Shown here: one piece after another, positions 47,256 to 56,011 of the stretch
Numbering within the stretch: position 1 is the stretch's first letter
How the letters are laid out: each line of letters begins with the position of its first letter
DNA from: an uncultured Cohaesibacter sp.
GTDB taxonomy: Bacteria > Pseudomonadota > Alphaproteobacteria > Rhizobiales > Cohaesibacteraceae
NCBI RefSeq assembly: GCF_963677725.1
Contig: NZ_OY782507.1
Coordinates: forward strand, 1,302,001 to 1,366,000
Direction of reading: 5' to 3'
DNA: 64,000 nt
Notes under the pieces: model-generated
Told to the model about the DNA's origin: nothing
The model's input: only the letters and a program-made list of their open reading frames with translations
Database searches by the model: none
Made by a program: the position numbers and the translations under genes

Positions 47256-47843
47256 ATGGTGAATCAATCTGCGAAACTGGCAGAGGAACAGGATGTCCGG
47301 GTCGGGCGCATTGCGCGGGTCAGCGGGATCATGAAATGGGTTTTAACCTTCTTCATTGCACTGGTCGTTGTTATCGGCATTGTTTTGCTGTTTCTGCTGC
47401 TCAATCCTGACCTGCTGGAAGCGGGCAATGACGTGATCGATTTTGGGGATAGCGGCCGCACCTATGGTGAAATACCGCAGCTTCAGCGCTGGCTACTCGC
47501 ATTTTTCTATGATGCGACGATTGGTACTTTCCTGATGACGCTCTGGTATATGCGCACCGTCTTTGCCCGGTTGCAGATCCTTGATTTCTTTTCCTCCAAG
47601 ACCCTGTCCTCGATGGTCTGGTGCGGCATCTGGTTTGTGATTTTCGGAGTGATGGATTTCCTTGAGGAGCCGGTGGCATCCGTGCTGACAACCTTTGACC
47701 TGCCTGAGGGACAACGGCAATTGTCGATTGGCGTGGAAGGAGGCGAGATTTTCTTCATCATCTTCGGGGTGATGTTCATGACCATTGGCTGGGTGATGCG
47801 CGAAGCGTCCCTGCTGCAGGAAGAGAATAGCCAGTTTGTTTGA
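47256..47843 (+). CDS. DUF2975 membrane protein
   Basis: 195 residues from the ATG at 47256, nine bases after GGGAG. Four membrane helices (about 25-50, 75-97, 120-143, 160-180) with LLLNPDLLEAGNDVIDFGDSG and FGVMDFLEEPVA between. DUF2975 proteins are usually encoded next to a small XRE-type regulator, as here; such pairs are thought to signal across the membrane, but no mechanism is established. About 160 bases to the XRE gene. Confidence 0.85.
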   Translation: MVNQSAKLAEEQDVRVGRIARVSGIMKWVLTFFIALVVVIGIVLLFLLLNPDLLEAGNDVIDFGDSGRTYGEIPQLQRWLLAFFYDATIGTFLMTLWYMRTVFARLQILDFFSSKTLSSMVWCGIWFVIFGVMDFLEEPVASVLTTFDLPEGQRQLSIGVEGGEIFFIIFGVMFMTIGWVMREASLLQEENSQFV

Positions 47844-47873
47844 AACACTCGCTTTTGAGACCATTTCAAGAGG

Positions 47874-48011
47874 ATGCCAAATGGTGCAATCATTGGCGAA
47901 ACCGAGGAATCATCTGACATGACTGGTGCAGACACCCCTATCCGGCCCGTTGCGGGCAATCCCATCCGCAAGGGCTCAAAGACAAGGAGGGCATTGGTGC
48001 GATGGCAATAA
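47874..48011 (+). other. Possible 45-codon ORF overlapping the XRE gene start
   Basis: An ATG at 47874 (or 47919, with GAGGAATC upstream) opens a frame that stops at 48011, overlapping the XRE start codon by ten bases. This layout would allow translational coupling. The peptide has no recognised motif, and the frame could be chance. Confidence 0.25.
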
Positions 48012-48220
48012 TCGTCGAACTGGATGTGATGCTGGCCCGGCGCAAAATGAAGTCCAAGGCCCTGTCAGAGCTGATCGGTATTTCCGAGCAGAATGTTTCG
48101 CTGCTGAAATCTGGCAAGGTGAAAGGGGTTCGTTTTGAGACCCTGAGCAAGATTTGCGAAGTGCTGGAATGTCAGCCCGGTGACATCCTGATCTATCAAC
48201 CCGATGAGGATGAAAGCTGA
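48002..48220 (+). CDS. Small XRE-family DNA-binding regulator
   Basis: 72 residues, nearly all one helix-turn-helix of the Cro/CI type: LDVMLARRKMKSKALSELIGISEQNVSLLKSGKVKGVRFETLSKICEVLECQPGDILIYQPD. The AAGGAGG site is ten bases from the ATG. These YozG-like proteins go with DUF2975 membrane proteins and probably repress their own operon, with the partner modulating them. It is convergent with tadA, nine bases apart. Confidence 0.9.
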   Translation: MAIIVELDVMLARRKMKSKALSELIGISEQNVSLLKSGKVKGVRFETLSKICEVLECQPGDILIYQPDEDES

Positions 48221-48229
48221 AAGACGTTT

Positions 48230-48712
48230 TCAATCCCGGCGCTGGCGGAAGAAATCTTGCAACAAATGCGCGGCTTGGGTTTCATTGATGCCGGAATAGA
48301 CCTCTGGCGCGTGATGGCAAATGGATTGACTGAAATAGGTGGATCCGCTTTCCACCGCACCACCTTTTTTATCCTGCGCCCCATAATAGAGCCGCCGGAT
48401 GCGAGCAAATGAAATGGCGGCGGCGCACATGGGGCATGGCTCCAGTGTCACATAGAGATCGCAATCGGGCAGTCTTTGGGATTGAAAGCGGGTGCAGCCT
48501 TTCCGGATAACCAGAATTTCCGCATGTGCAGTGGGGTCATTGAGCGCGATGGTGCGGTTGCCAGCCTTGGCGATGACCTGTCCGTCATGCACCAGCACAG
48601 CACCAATGGGCACCTCCCCAACCAGAGCGGCCTGACGGGCCTCATCAAGCGCCATTTCCATGAAGCTTTTGCGATGCTTCCCATCGGCTTGATAACCATG
48701 CGGCCTGCACAT
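48230..48712 (-). CDS. tadA: tRNA adenosine(34) deaminase TadA
   Basis: 160 residues from the ATG at 48712, with GGAGAGG six bases upstream; the frame runs 51 codons further without support. Deaminates A34 of tRNA-Arg(ACG) to inosine. Zinc site: TAHAEILVIR (His-x-Glu, proton-shuttle Glu) and LEPCPMCAAAISFARIRRLYYGA (PCxxC). The normal length and the intact site indicate a functional enzyme. It is divergent from the pseudouridine synthase gene. Confidence 0.95.
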   Translation of the reverse strand: MCRPHGYQADGKHRKSFMEMALDEARQAALVGEVPIGAVLVHDGQVIAKAGNRTIALNDPTAHAEILVIRKGCTRFQSQRLPDCDLYVTLEPCPMCAAAISFARIRRLYYGAQDKKGGAVESGSTYFSQSICHHAPEVYSGINETQAAHLLQDFFRQRRD

Positions 48713-48772
48713 TGCTGACCTCTCCACTTTCTTCTCGATTTTTCTTATGAACCTGTGGTAAAGGCTTTCGCT

Positions 48773-50752
48773 ATGGAACGCAAATCTGCTCAAAAAGGAC
48801 GCCGTTCTGCCGACGCGAGGTCGCCAGACGCATCCAAACATGCGCGCCGGGATGGCGCCCATCATTCACCAAAGTCCGGGTCTTTCAAGAAAAAAGGCCC
48901 TGGGACCAAAAATAAACCGAACGCCAAGCCCTTTGGTCGCGACCGCAAGGATGATGGCTGGTCTCCGAGCGTCGATGCACGCCGTGAGAAGCCCGAAGAG
49001 CGCGCCCTGCGCCAGCCGGGTGACAGCAAGACCGAAGCCCGGTCTGGCGAACGTCGGTTTGACGACCGCAAAGAGGGTCGTGGGTTCGACAAAGGACCAC
49101 GCTTTGCAAAAGGCCCACGGGATGACCGGGGCCCACGGAGCGACAAAGGCCGTGGCCGTCCGGATCGCCCGGTCAAAGACCGTCCTTTCAAGGATCGTCC
49201 TTTCAAAGATCGCCCAGCGGCTCAAGCCGACAAGCCAAAAGGCCCAGCCTATACACCGCCGACCCGTGCGCTGGAAGAAGGCGAGAGAATTGCCAAGATC
49301 ATGGCGCGCGCAGGGCTTTGCTCGCGTCGCGATGCGGAAAATTGGATCAAGGCAGGCCGCGTCAGCGTCAATGGCAAAGTGCTCGACAGCCCGGCAATCA
49401 ATATTCACACCACAGACACGGTGCTGGTTGATGGTGCGCCGCTGCCTGTGCGCGAACGAACCCGCCTGTGGCTTTATCACAAGCCGCGCGGTCTGGTGAC
49501 CACCACGTCCGACCCGGAAGGTCGCCCGACAGTGTTTGAAAAGCTGCCGGTAGGTCTGCCGCGCGTGATTACGATTGGTCGTCTGGATATCAACACCGAA
49601 GGCTTGCTGCTGCTGACCAATGATGGCGGTCTGGCTCGGGTTCTGGAACTGCCCACCACCGGCTGGCTGCGCCGCTATCGCGTGCGGGCCTATGGCAAGA
49701 TCACCCAGGCCCAGCTTGATACCTTGGCCGAAGGTGTGGCGCTGGAAGGCGTGCTTTATGGCTCGATTGACGCGCAGATCGAACGCGAGGTTGGCGACAA
49801 TGTCTGGATCACCGTTGCACTGCGCGAAGGCAAAAACCGCGAAGTGAAGAAGGTTCTTGGCCACCTCGGCCTTGAAGTGAACCGTCTGATCCGCGTGTCC
49901 TATGGTCCTTTCCAGCTGCTCGACATGAAGGAAGGCACGGCATCGGAAGTCAAGAGCCGTGTGCTGCGCGATCAGCTTGGCGAGCGTTTGGTGGAAGAAT
50001 CCGGGGCTGATTTCGACGCGCCGATCTTGACAGAAGCGCCAAAGCAGGAAGAGCCAAAGCCGGAGAAAAAGGACCGCAAATCGTCCGGCGGGGCTCGCGC
50101 AGGCTTTATGTCGGCCAAGCAAGGGGCACGTGCCTTTTCCGAGACCAAAGACGGCAAACGCGGTGACCGTTCTGATCGTGGCGACCGGGGCGATCGTCCT
50201 GACCGCGGTGATCGGGGCGAGCGCGGTGGTCGCGGCTTTGGCAGAGATCGGGATGACCGTGGTGATCGCCCAGATCGTGGAGGTCGTGGAGATCGTTCGG
50301 ACCGTCCAAGCTACAATGCCATTCCGTATGCCGAGCGCAAGCCATTTGACCCGGCAGCACCACGCCGGACCAGCTTCACCTATCGCGAAGAAGGCGCTGA
50401 CGGCAAGAAGTCGGTTGGCAAGTCGGTGCGCAAGGTCGGCGGTCGTCCACAAAAGGCCGACCTGCTGGACCCGAATGCCCGCATTGAAAAGCGTAAGCCT
50501 ACAGGCAAGCCAACGGGTCGCCCTACGGGTAAACCGACCGGGCGCCCATCTGGCAAATTCGGCAACAAAGGTGACCGTTCATTTGAAGGCCGTGATGGTG
50601 GTCGCGACGGTGGCCGTCCATCTGGGGGCCGTCCCGGTGGTCGTGATGGCGGGCGCCCGTCTGGTGGCCGACCGTCTGGGGGCAGACCTTCTGGTGGCCG
50701 GCCTTCTGGCAAATTTGGTGGCAAGCCCGGAGGCCCACGCGGTCGCGACTAA
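48773..50752 (+). CDS. RluB-type rRNA pseudouridine synthase with long disordered tails
   Basis: 659 residues from the ATG at 48773 (AAAGG upstream). A basic N-terminal region (about 1-155, Lys/Arg/Asp/Pro-rich), an S4 RNA-binding domain (about 165-222: RIAKIMARAGLCSRRDAENW), and the RsuA/RluB catalytic domain (about 225-400) with Asp in GRLDINTEGLLLLTNDG. The C-terminal 240 residues are low-complexity: DRGDRGDRPDRG-type, then GKPTGRPTGKP and GGRPSGGRP repeats. E. coli RluB is about 290 residues; it makes Psi2605 in 23S rRNA. The tails probably bind RNA. Confidence 0.92.
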   Translation: MERKSAQKGRRSADARSPDASKHARRDGAHHSPKSGSFKKKGPGTKNKPNAKPFGRDRKDDGWSPSVDARREKPEERALRQPGDSKTEARSGERRFDDRKEGRGFDKGPRFAKGPRDDRGPRSDKGRGRPDRPVKDRPFKDRPFKDRPAAQADKPKGPAYTPPTRALEEGERIAKIMARAGLCSRRDAENWIKAGRVSVNGKVLDSPAINIHTTDTVLVDGAPLPVRERTRLWLYHKPRGLVTTTSDPEGRPTVFEKLPVGLPRVITIGRLDINTEGLLLLTNDGGLARVLELPTTGWLRRYRVRAYGKITQAQLDTLAEGVALEGVLYGSIDAQIEREVGDNVWITVALREGKNREVKKVLGHLGLEVNRLIRVSYGPFQLLDMKEGTASEVKSRVLRDQLGERLVEESGADFDAPILTEAPKQEEPKPEKKDRKSSGGARAGFMSAKQGARAFSETKDGKRGDRSDRGDRGDRPDRGDRGERGGRGFGRDRDDRGDRPDRGGRGDRSDRPSYNAIPYAERKPFDPAAPRRTSFTYREEGADGKKSVGKSVRKVGGRPQKADLLDPNARIEKRKPTGKPTGRPTGKPTGRPSGKFGNKGDRSFEGRDGGRDGGRPSGGRPGGRDGGRPSGGRPSGGRPSGGRPSGKFGGKPGGPRGRD

Positions 50753-50770
50753 GCCACTCTGAACAATGGA

Positions 50771-50790
50771 AAGGGGCGGCGTCGCCCCTT
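50771..50790 (+). terminator. Intrinsic terminator after the rluB-type gene
   Basis: An 8-bp stem AAGGGGCG / CGCCCCTT with a 4-base loop, followed by TTTTT, 19 bases after the stop codon. Confidence 0.85.
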
Positions 50791-50845
50791 TTTGATATCC
50801 CCTAACGCTCAATCCCAACCCTTCTTGAGACCAGAGAGCCCAAAT

Positions 50846-51403
50846 ATGCGCATTGTTGGTGGCCGCCTCAAAGGCAAGAGTCTTGCCAGCCCGAAAAGCC
50901 AGTCGATCCGGCCAACCACTGACCGGGTGCGGGAAACCCTGTTCAACATTCTTGCCCATTCCTATGATCACGCGGTCACAGACGCGCGGGTGCTGGATCT
51001 GTTCGCAGGCACCGGGGCTCTGGGCTGTGAAGCCCTGTCACGCGGCGCAAAAGCGGCTTTGTTTGTCGAGGATGGCATTGAAGGGCGCGGCTTGATCCGC
51101 TCCAACATGGAGACGTTGGGACTGAATGGGGTCGCCAAGATCTTCCGGCGCGATGCGACCAAGCTGGGGGCCGTCGGCACGATTGAGCCTTTCACGCTGG
51201 TTTTCATGGATCCTCCCTATCTCAAAGGTCTGGGTGAACAAGCCCTTGAAAGCGCTGCGGACGGTGGCTGGCTGGTGCCTGATGCGCTGATTGTCTGGGA
51301 AGAAGATGCAAAGGCAGAACTTGTAATTCCGCAAGGTTTTGAAAGCCTCGATCAGCGCTCCTATGGCGATACACAATTGGTGTTTCTGCGGTTTGCGGGA
51401 TGA
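50846..51403 (+). CDS. rsmD: 16S rRNA (guanine-966-N2)-methyltransferase RsmD
   Basis: 185 residues from the ATG at 50846; the ORF runs 18 codons further upstream into the terminator region. Starts MRIVGGRLKGKSL, then RPTTDRVRETLFNIL, the SAM motif LDLFAGTGALGCEALSRGA and the catalytic motif VFMDPPY. Methylates G966 of 16S rRNA in the 30S subunit. A gap of 424 bases follows before the stress-protein gene. Confidence 0.95.
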   Translation: MRIVGGRLKGKSLASPKSQSIRPTTDRVRETLFNILAHSYDHAVTDARVLDLFAGTGALGCEALSRGAKAALFVEDGIEGRGLIRSNMETLGLNGVAKIFRRDATKLGAVGTIEPFTLVFMDPPYLKGLGEQALESAADGGWLVPDALIVWEEDAKAELVIPQGFESLDQRSYGDTQLVFLRFAG

Positions 51404-51827
51404 TGCTCCGGCGCGCTGAGCTTCTCGGCGGCTCTTCCCCGTCACATTGGCAGGCTGTCCTTCTTTCCCTTTTTAGAAATACCACAAGACCAAAGACTTG
51501 CATCGAATTGGGGCAAGCTAAATCCGGTCTTAGGGCTTAATGCGCTTGTGGAGCGGCACGCGCCTTCCTACATCCTAATCAAGCCACCTTTTTCAGCTAC
51601 GCAGCTATACGACGAAAGTGGTTTGCAAGCCTTCGCAATTTCCCTTTGGGCTTGATCCCTATCAAAGCAAGGCTCTTGAACCATGGGCCATAGTTTACCC
51701 GGAAGCCAAGCGTGCGGCTTCAGGGATCGAATCACAATGAGCATAAAAAGCTCAGAGCGATCCGTCTGCATGCAATCAAGTCCGGCCCCCCACCCATGAC
51801 CGGACATATTTGGGAGAGGAGGCCATC
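51404..51827. other. Intergenic region rsmD to universal stress protein
   Basis: About 420 bases with no credible gene. It contains a perfect FNR/FixK-type box (51652-51665), suggesting that the right half is the promoter of the stress-protein gene. Confidence 0.5.
51652..51665. promoter_or_regulatory. FNR/FixK-type box upstream of the universal stress protein
   Basis: TTGATCCCTATCAA, a perfect TTGAT-N4-ATCAA site, 163-176 bases before the ATG. FNR/FixK-type proteins activate such promoters at low oxygen. Confidence 0.82.
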
Positions 51828-52664
51828 ATGGCCATCAAAGAAATCATCTGCCTTCTGGATATCGAAACCGATCTGACGACCGCTCCGATACAGATTGCGA
51901 GCGAGTTGGCCAATAAACTCGACGCCCATATGACCGGCGTTTCCCCGCTGATCGAACCAGTCGTTCCCGCCTTGATGGTGCAGCCCGTTCCGGATCAGTT
52001 CATTTCCGACGCGCGCAACCGCGCACAGGAAAAGGCCCAGTCCGCGCTGGAACGTTTCAGTGAATATAGCGAACGCTCTGGCAATGCCTTCGAAACGCGC
52101 CTGATGGATCTGACCCCCGGTGGTCTGGATACCTTCGTCAATCACACCCGCATGTGTGATATGCTGGTGGTGGGCCAGGACAATCCGGATCGGCCTGAAC
52201 CTTTGCGCGCCGAATTGATCGAAGCTGCCTTGTTTGATTCCGGGCGTCCAATCATGATTGTGCCTTATGTCGGCATCGAGCATTTTGCCGCGAAGAAAGT
52301 CATGGTCGCATGGGACGGCTCGAAGACAGCGGCGCGTGCCATCCATACTGCCATGCCTATTCTTGAATTGGCGGACGAGGTTCAGGTGGTGATGGTCGAA
52401 GCCCAGAAACTGCATTTGCCGGGTGATCCGGGGGCGGATCTGGCGGTTTATCTGTCCCGTCACGGGGTGAAGGTTGCCGTGGAGAGAATCCCCGCTCCTG
52501 CTTCTGGCGTGTCAGATGCATTGCTCAATCATATCTCCGACAACCAGATCGATCTGGTTGTGATGGGTGGATATGGGCACAGCCGTGTGCGCGAATTCAT
52601 TCTGGGCGGCGCCACCCGTGGCATGCTGCAGTCGATGACCGTGCCTTGCATCATGTCGCACTAG
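51828..52664 (+). CDS. Universal stress protein (tandem-domain size)
   Basis: 278 residues from the ATG at 51828, after GAGAGGAGG. About twice the length of a single UspA domain: the N-terminal half (about 1-145) looks degenerate, and the C-terminal half has the ATP-binding pattern VVMGGYGHSRVREFILGGATRGML near the end plus KVMVAWDGSKTAARAI. Such proteins help survive low oxygen, starvation and other stress. The FNR/FixK-type box and the following Pat-like gene support an oxygen-limited role. Confidence 0.9.
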   Translation: MAIKEIICLLDIETDLTTAPIQIASELANKLDAHMTGVSPLIEPVVPALMVQPVPDQFISDARNRAQEKAQSALERFSEYSERSGNAFETRLMDLTPGGLDTFVNHTRMCDMLVVGQDNPDRPEPLRAELIEAALFDSGRPIMIVPYVGIEHFAAKKVMVAWDGSKTAARAIHTAMPILELADEVQVVMVEAQKLHLPGDPGADLAVYLSRHGVKVAVERIPAPASGVSDALLNHISDNQIDLVVMGGYGHSRVREFILGGATRGMLQSMTVPCIMSH

Positions 52665-52753
52665 TCTTCCATGGAGAGATCCCTATGCCCCTGCCCTCTT
52701 CACGTCTTGTGACCTGTGAGACAGGCGGTCCATAGCGGAATGACAGATCGGGT

Positions 52754-52783
52754 CGGAGCCTTAGATGGCTCCGGCCTTTTTTA
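52754..52783 (+). terminator. Intrinsic terminator after the stress-protein gene
   Basis: CGGAGCC / GGCTCCG with a 6-base loop, followed by GCCTTTTTTATT. It lies 90 bases after the gene and separates it from the Pat-like gene. Confidence 0.82.
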
Positions 52784-53008
52784 TTGCAATGAAGGCTTGA
52801 AGACAGCTTTAAGACAGGGTTAGGCAGTAAGTCTGCGTATCATCGAAAGTGGCCCTCGCTTTAAGGGGGGCCTTGTGTGAGGCTGATCGGACAGAAGTAA
52901 TCGGGGCGACAAGCCGCTTTTTTGCCTTTGGCATCCATGCCTTGAAGCCGCCCGAAACGCGAACGACCAGACTCTGGCATTGGCACTGAACAGGAACTTG
53001 CAGAAACC
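52784..53008. other. Promoter region of the Pat-like gene
   Basis: 225 bases without a gene. No FNR/FixK-type box was found here, so if the Pat-like gene follows oxygen levels it does so by readthrough or another regulator. Confidence 0.4.
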
Positions 53009-55726
53009 ATGAGCAGCTATAATCTCGACGTGTTTTTCAGACCTCGCAATGTCACAGTGATCGGCGCATCGGCGCGTGAGAACAGTATTGGCAATGCCAT
53101 TGTGCGCAATCTTCTCGCCGGTAAATTCAAGGACAAACTGACCTTGATCAATCCCAAGGGCGGACAGATTGAAGGACTTGATGTCCTCACCTCCCTTGAT
53201 GCGATGGAAGGCAAGCCGGATCTGGCGGTGGTGGCAGTTGCCGCGCCTCGTGTTCCCGATGTGATCGAGACGCTTGGCCAGAAAGGATGTCGCGGGGCGA
53301 TTGTCATTGCTACGGAATCAAGAGAATCCGATCAGCCAATTGCCCAGACTGTTGCCAAGATTGCCAAAAACTACGGCATGCGGATTGTCGGGCCGAATTG
53401 TGTCGGCATCCTTGCACCCCGGTCGGAGTTGAATGCTTCCTTTTGTCATTTGCCGGGCCTGAAAGGCGATTTGGCACTGATCTCCCAGTCCGGTGCTATC
53501 GTCAACTCGGTGGTGGACTGGGCCACACGCAAGCATATTGGCTTTTCAGGCGTTGTGTCATTGGGGGAGAAGTCCGACGTGGATTTTGGTGACCTGATGG
53601 ATCATTTTGCCATGGATCCCTACACCCGCGCCATTTTGCTTTATGTGGAATCCATTCAGGATGCCCGCAAATTCATGTCCTCAGCCAGAGCAGCGGCGCG
53701 CGCCAAGCCCGTTGTGGTGATGAAATCCGGCCGCCATACCGAAGGCGTCTCGGCGACGGCCTGGCGCAACAATCGGCTACCGAGCGAAGACGCGGTATAT
53801 CAGGCTGCCTTTGATCGCGCAGGCCTGTTGCGGGTGCATGATCTGGATGAATTTTTCGATGCGGTGGAGACGCTCACCCATGTCCGCAAGCTGCGTGGGG
53901 CCAATCTGACCATCATTTGCAATGGCACCGGGCTGACCGCTTTGGCGGCTGACGATCTGGTCGATCATACGGGCTCCCTGACGGAGCTGGATGACGAGGT
54001 GGTTGCAAAGCTCGACGATGTGATGCCGGCAAAATGGTCGCGCGCCAATCCCATCAATATTCTGGGCACTGCCGGACCGGATGCCTACCGTCAGAGCCTT
54101 GAGATCCTGATGGAGGACAAAAACAGCCATGCCATTCTGATCATGCATTGCCCGACGGCCCTGAATGATCCGGTGGCGATGGCGCAAGCGGTCATCGACC
54201 TGTTGGCCGAGCGGAAGAAAAACGGCAAGCGGCGGCTTCCTGTCTTTACCTGTTGGCTCGGCGGCGGGGAGAAGGTCTGGACCATGTTTGAAGATGCCGA
54301 TATTCCCCATTATGCCACTCCGGCTGACGCTATGCGCGGCTACAGCTATGTGATCAAATACATGCAGGCGCAAGAGCAACTGATGCGGATGCCGCCTGCC
54401 TTTGATGATAGCCAGCCTAATCTTGACGTGGCTCGCAAGGTGATTGGAGGCGCGTTGGCGCGTGGGACAGATCGGCTTAACGCTGTGGAAGTGTCCACTC
54501 TGCTTGAAGCCTATGACTTGCCCATTGCCGCTGCCATTCCGGCAACCAGCGCAGAGGAAGCGCAACAATTGTCGATTCCAATGATTGCACGCCATGGCGC
54601 GGTGGTGATCAAGATCGACAGCCCGGATGTCAAATACAAGTCCGACATTGGCGGCGTGGTGCTCAATCTTGTCACCCCGGAATCGGTGGGAGCGGCCACA
54701 GAGGCGGTGATGCAGCGCGCGCGCGACGCTTATCCGGACGGCCAGATCAACGGGGTCACCTTGCATCCGATGATCCGCCGACCTCATGCCGTCGAATTGA
54801 CGGCAGGTATGCATGTGGATGCGATATTCGGTCCTGTCATGATGTTTGGACGCGGCGGGACTGCGGTCGAGGTGATTCAGGACAAAGCGTTGGAATTGCC
54901 GCCGCTTGACCTGCTGTCGGCGACGCGAATGATCGAGAGAACCCGCGTTAATCGCCGTCTGGCAGGATATCGCGATACGGCCCCCTGCGACAGGGAAGAG
55001 CTGGCCTCGATCCTCGTCAAGCTGAGCCGGATGGTGGCGGATCTTCCGCAGATTTCCGGCATTGATCTCAATCCGCTTCTGGCGGATAGCGAAGGCTATG
55101 TGGTCACAGACGCCAGTGTGCATGTGGCCCCATCAAGCGTGGGCATCCATCCGCACAAACGCTTTGCGGTCAAGCCTTATCCGAAGGAATGGGAACAGGT
55201 CAAAGAACTCAAGGATGGACGCAGTGCGGTGATCCGCCCCATGCGACCAGAAGATGAAAGCCTGTTTCCTGGCTTCTTTGATCGTGTGACCGATGATGAT
55301 TTGCGGCTGCGTTTCTTTACCGCTGCCCGGACGATCAATCATGCCTTCATTGCCCGCCTGACCCAGATTGATTATGCCCGCTCCATGGCCTTCATCGCCA
55401 TTGATCAGGCAACCGGCGAAATGCTCGGCGCGGTCCGTCTGATGGGGGATGCCGATCACAACAAGGGTGAATATGCGGTGATGGTCCGTTCGGATCTGAA
55501 AGGTCTGGGGCTTGGCTGGAAGCTGATGAAACTGATCCTGCTATATGCAGAAAAGGACGGGTTCAGTCAGGTCGAAGGCGAAGTATTGCGCTCCAACCGC
55601 ACCATGCGCGAAATGTGTGAAGCCTTGGGCTTCAAGACCAAAATGGACCCGGACGATCCGGATCTCGTGCATATGCTGTTCGATGTACCCAATATTGGCA
55701 GCAAGATCGACGCTTTGCCGCAATAG
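53009..55726 (+). CDS. Pat-like protein acetyltransferase (ACS-like domain plus GNAT)
   Basis: 905 residues. About 1-700 match the NDP-forming acyl-CoA synthetase family: CoA-binding domain (NVTVIGASARENSIGNAI), succinyl-CoA-synthetase-like domain and ATP-grasp domain. The catalytic His (SHTG in active enzymes) is replaced: the aligned stretch ATAWRNNRLPSEDAVY has Arg253 there. As in Salmonella Pat, the synthetase half is therefore probably inactive and regulatory. The C-terminal GNAT (about 735-890, with VRSDLKGLGLGWKLMKLI) would acetylate lysines of metabolic enzymes such as acetyl-CoA synthetase. It follows the stress protein. Confidence 0.9.
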   Translation: MSSYNLDVFFRPRNVTVIGASARENSIGNAIVRNLLAGKFKDKLTLINPKGGQIEGLDVLTSLDAMEGKPDLAVVAVAAPRVPDVIETLGQKGCRGAIVIATESRESDQPIAQTVAKIAKNYGMRIVGPNCVGILAPRSELNASFCHLPGLKGDLALISQSGAIVNSVVDWATRKHIGFSGVVSLGEKSDVDFGDLMDHFAMDPYTRAILLYVESIQDARKFMSSARAAARAKPVVVMKSGRHTEGVSATAWRNNRLPSEDAVYQAAFDRAGLLRVHDLDEFFDAVETLTHVRKLRGANLTIICNGTGLTALAADDLVDHTGSLTELDDEVVAKLDDVMPAKWSRANPINILGTAGPDAYRQSLEILMEDKNSHAILIMHCPTALNDPVAMAQAVIDLLAERKKNGKRRLPVFTCWLGGGEKVWTMFEDADIPHYATPADAMRGYSYVIKYMQAQEQLMRMPPAFDDSQPNLDVARKVIGGALARGTDRLNAVEVSTLLEAYDLPIAAAIPATSAEEAQQLSIPMIARHGAVVIKIDSPDVKYKSDIGGVVLNLVTPESVGAATEAVMQRARDAYPDGQINGVTLHPMIRRPHAVELTAGMHVDAIFGPVMMFGRGGTAVEVIQDKALELPPLDLLSATRMIERTRVNRRLAGYRDTAPCDREELASILVKLSRMVADLPQISGIDLNPLLADSEGYVVTDASVHVAPSSVGIHPHKRFAVKPYPKEWEQVKELKDGRSAVIRPMRPEDESLFPGFFDRVTDDDLRLRFFTAARTINHAFIARLTQIDYARSMAFIAIDQATGEMLGAVRLMGDADHNKGEYAVMVRSDLKGLGLGWKLMKLILLYAEKDGFSQVEGEVLRSNRTMREMCEALGFKTKMDPDDPDLVHMLFDVPNIGSKIDALPQ

Positions 55727-55748
55727 GGCATACCCGCCAAAGGCATAA

Positions 55749-55778
55749 AAAGGGAGTATGAATCACCATACTCCCTTT
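55749..55778. terminator. Intrinsic terminator after the Pat-like gene
   Basis: A perfect 12-bp stem AAAGGGAGTATG / CATACTCCCTTT with a 6-base loop, 22 bases after the stop. Confidence 0.85.
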
Positions 55779-56011
55779 CTTATTGTTACCGACCGCCGCG
55801 TCGGCAACGGAGCTGTTTCTCCAAAATGCCAAGCTTTATGCCTTTGCCTGATCTGCGTCAGCGAGACATAAGCCAGCCTTAGAGGGGATCCATATGCGGT
55901 CAATTAAACCGGCCTATATGGAGACTGATTTTAAATGGCGATGGAGTGCCAGATCATTCAATTCGGGCTCTTGATCAACCGCAAACTGATTGGCTAAACG
56001 CGCATGTGGGC
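55779..56011. other. Convergent spacer between the Pat-like gene and the small conserved gene
   Basis: No gene is seen. An imperfect inverted repeat CCATAT / ATATGG flanks about 20 bases at 55890-55921. Confidence 0.35.

Noticed and set aside
48866..50452. 528-codon minus-strand frame inside the pseudouridine synthase gene
   Set aside because: It is a shadow of the basic low-complexity and catalytic regions; the plus-strand S4 and synthase motifs are unmistakable.
55971..55984. FNR-like site TTGATCAACCGCAA
   Set aside because: The second half (CGCAA) does not fit ATCAA.
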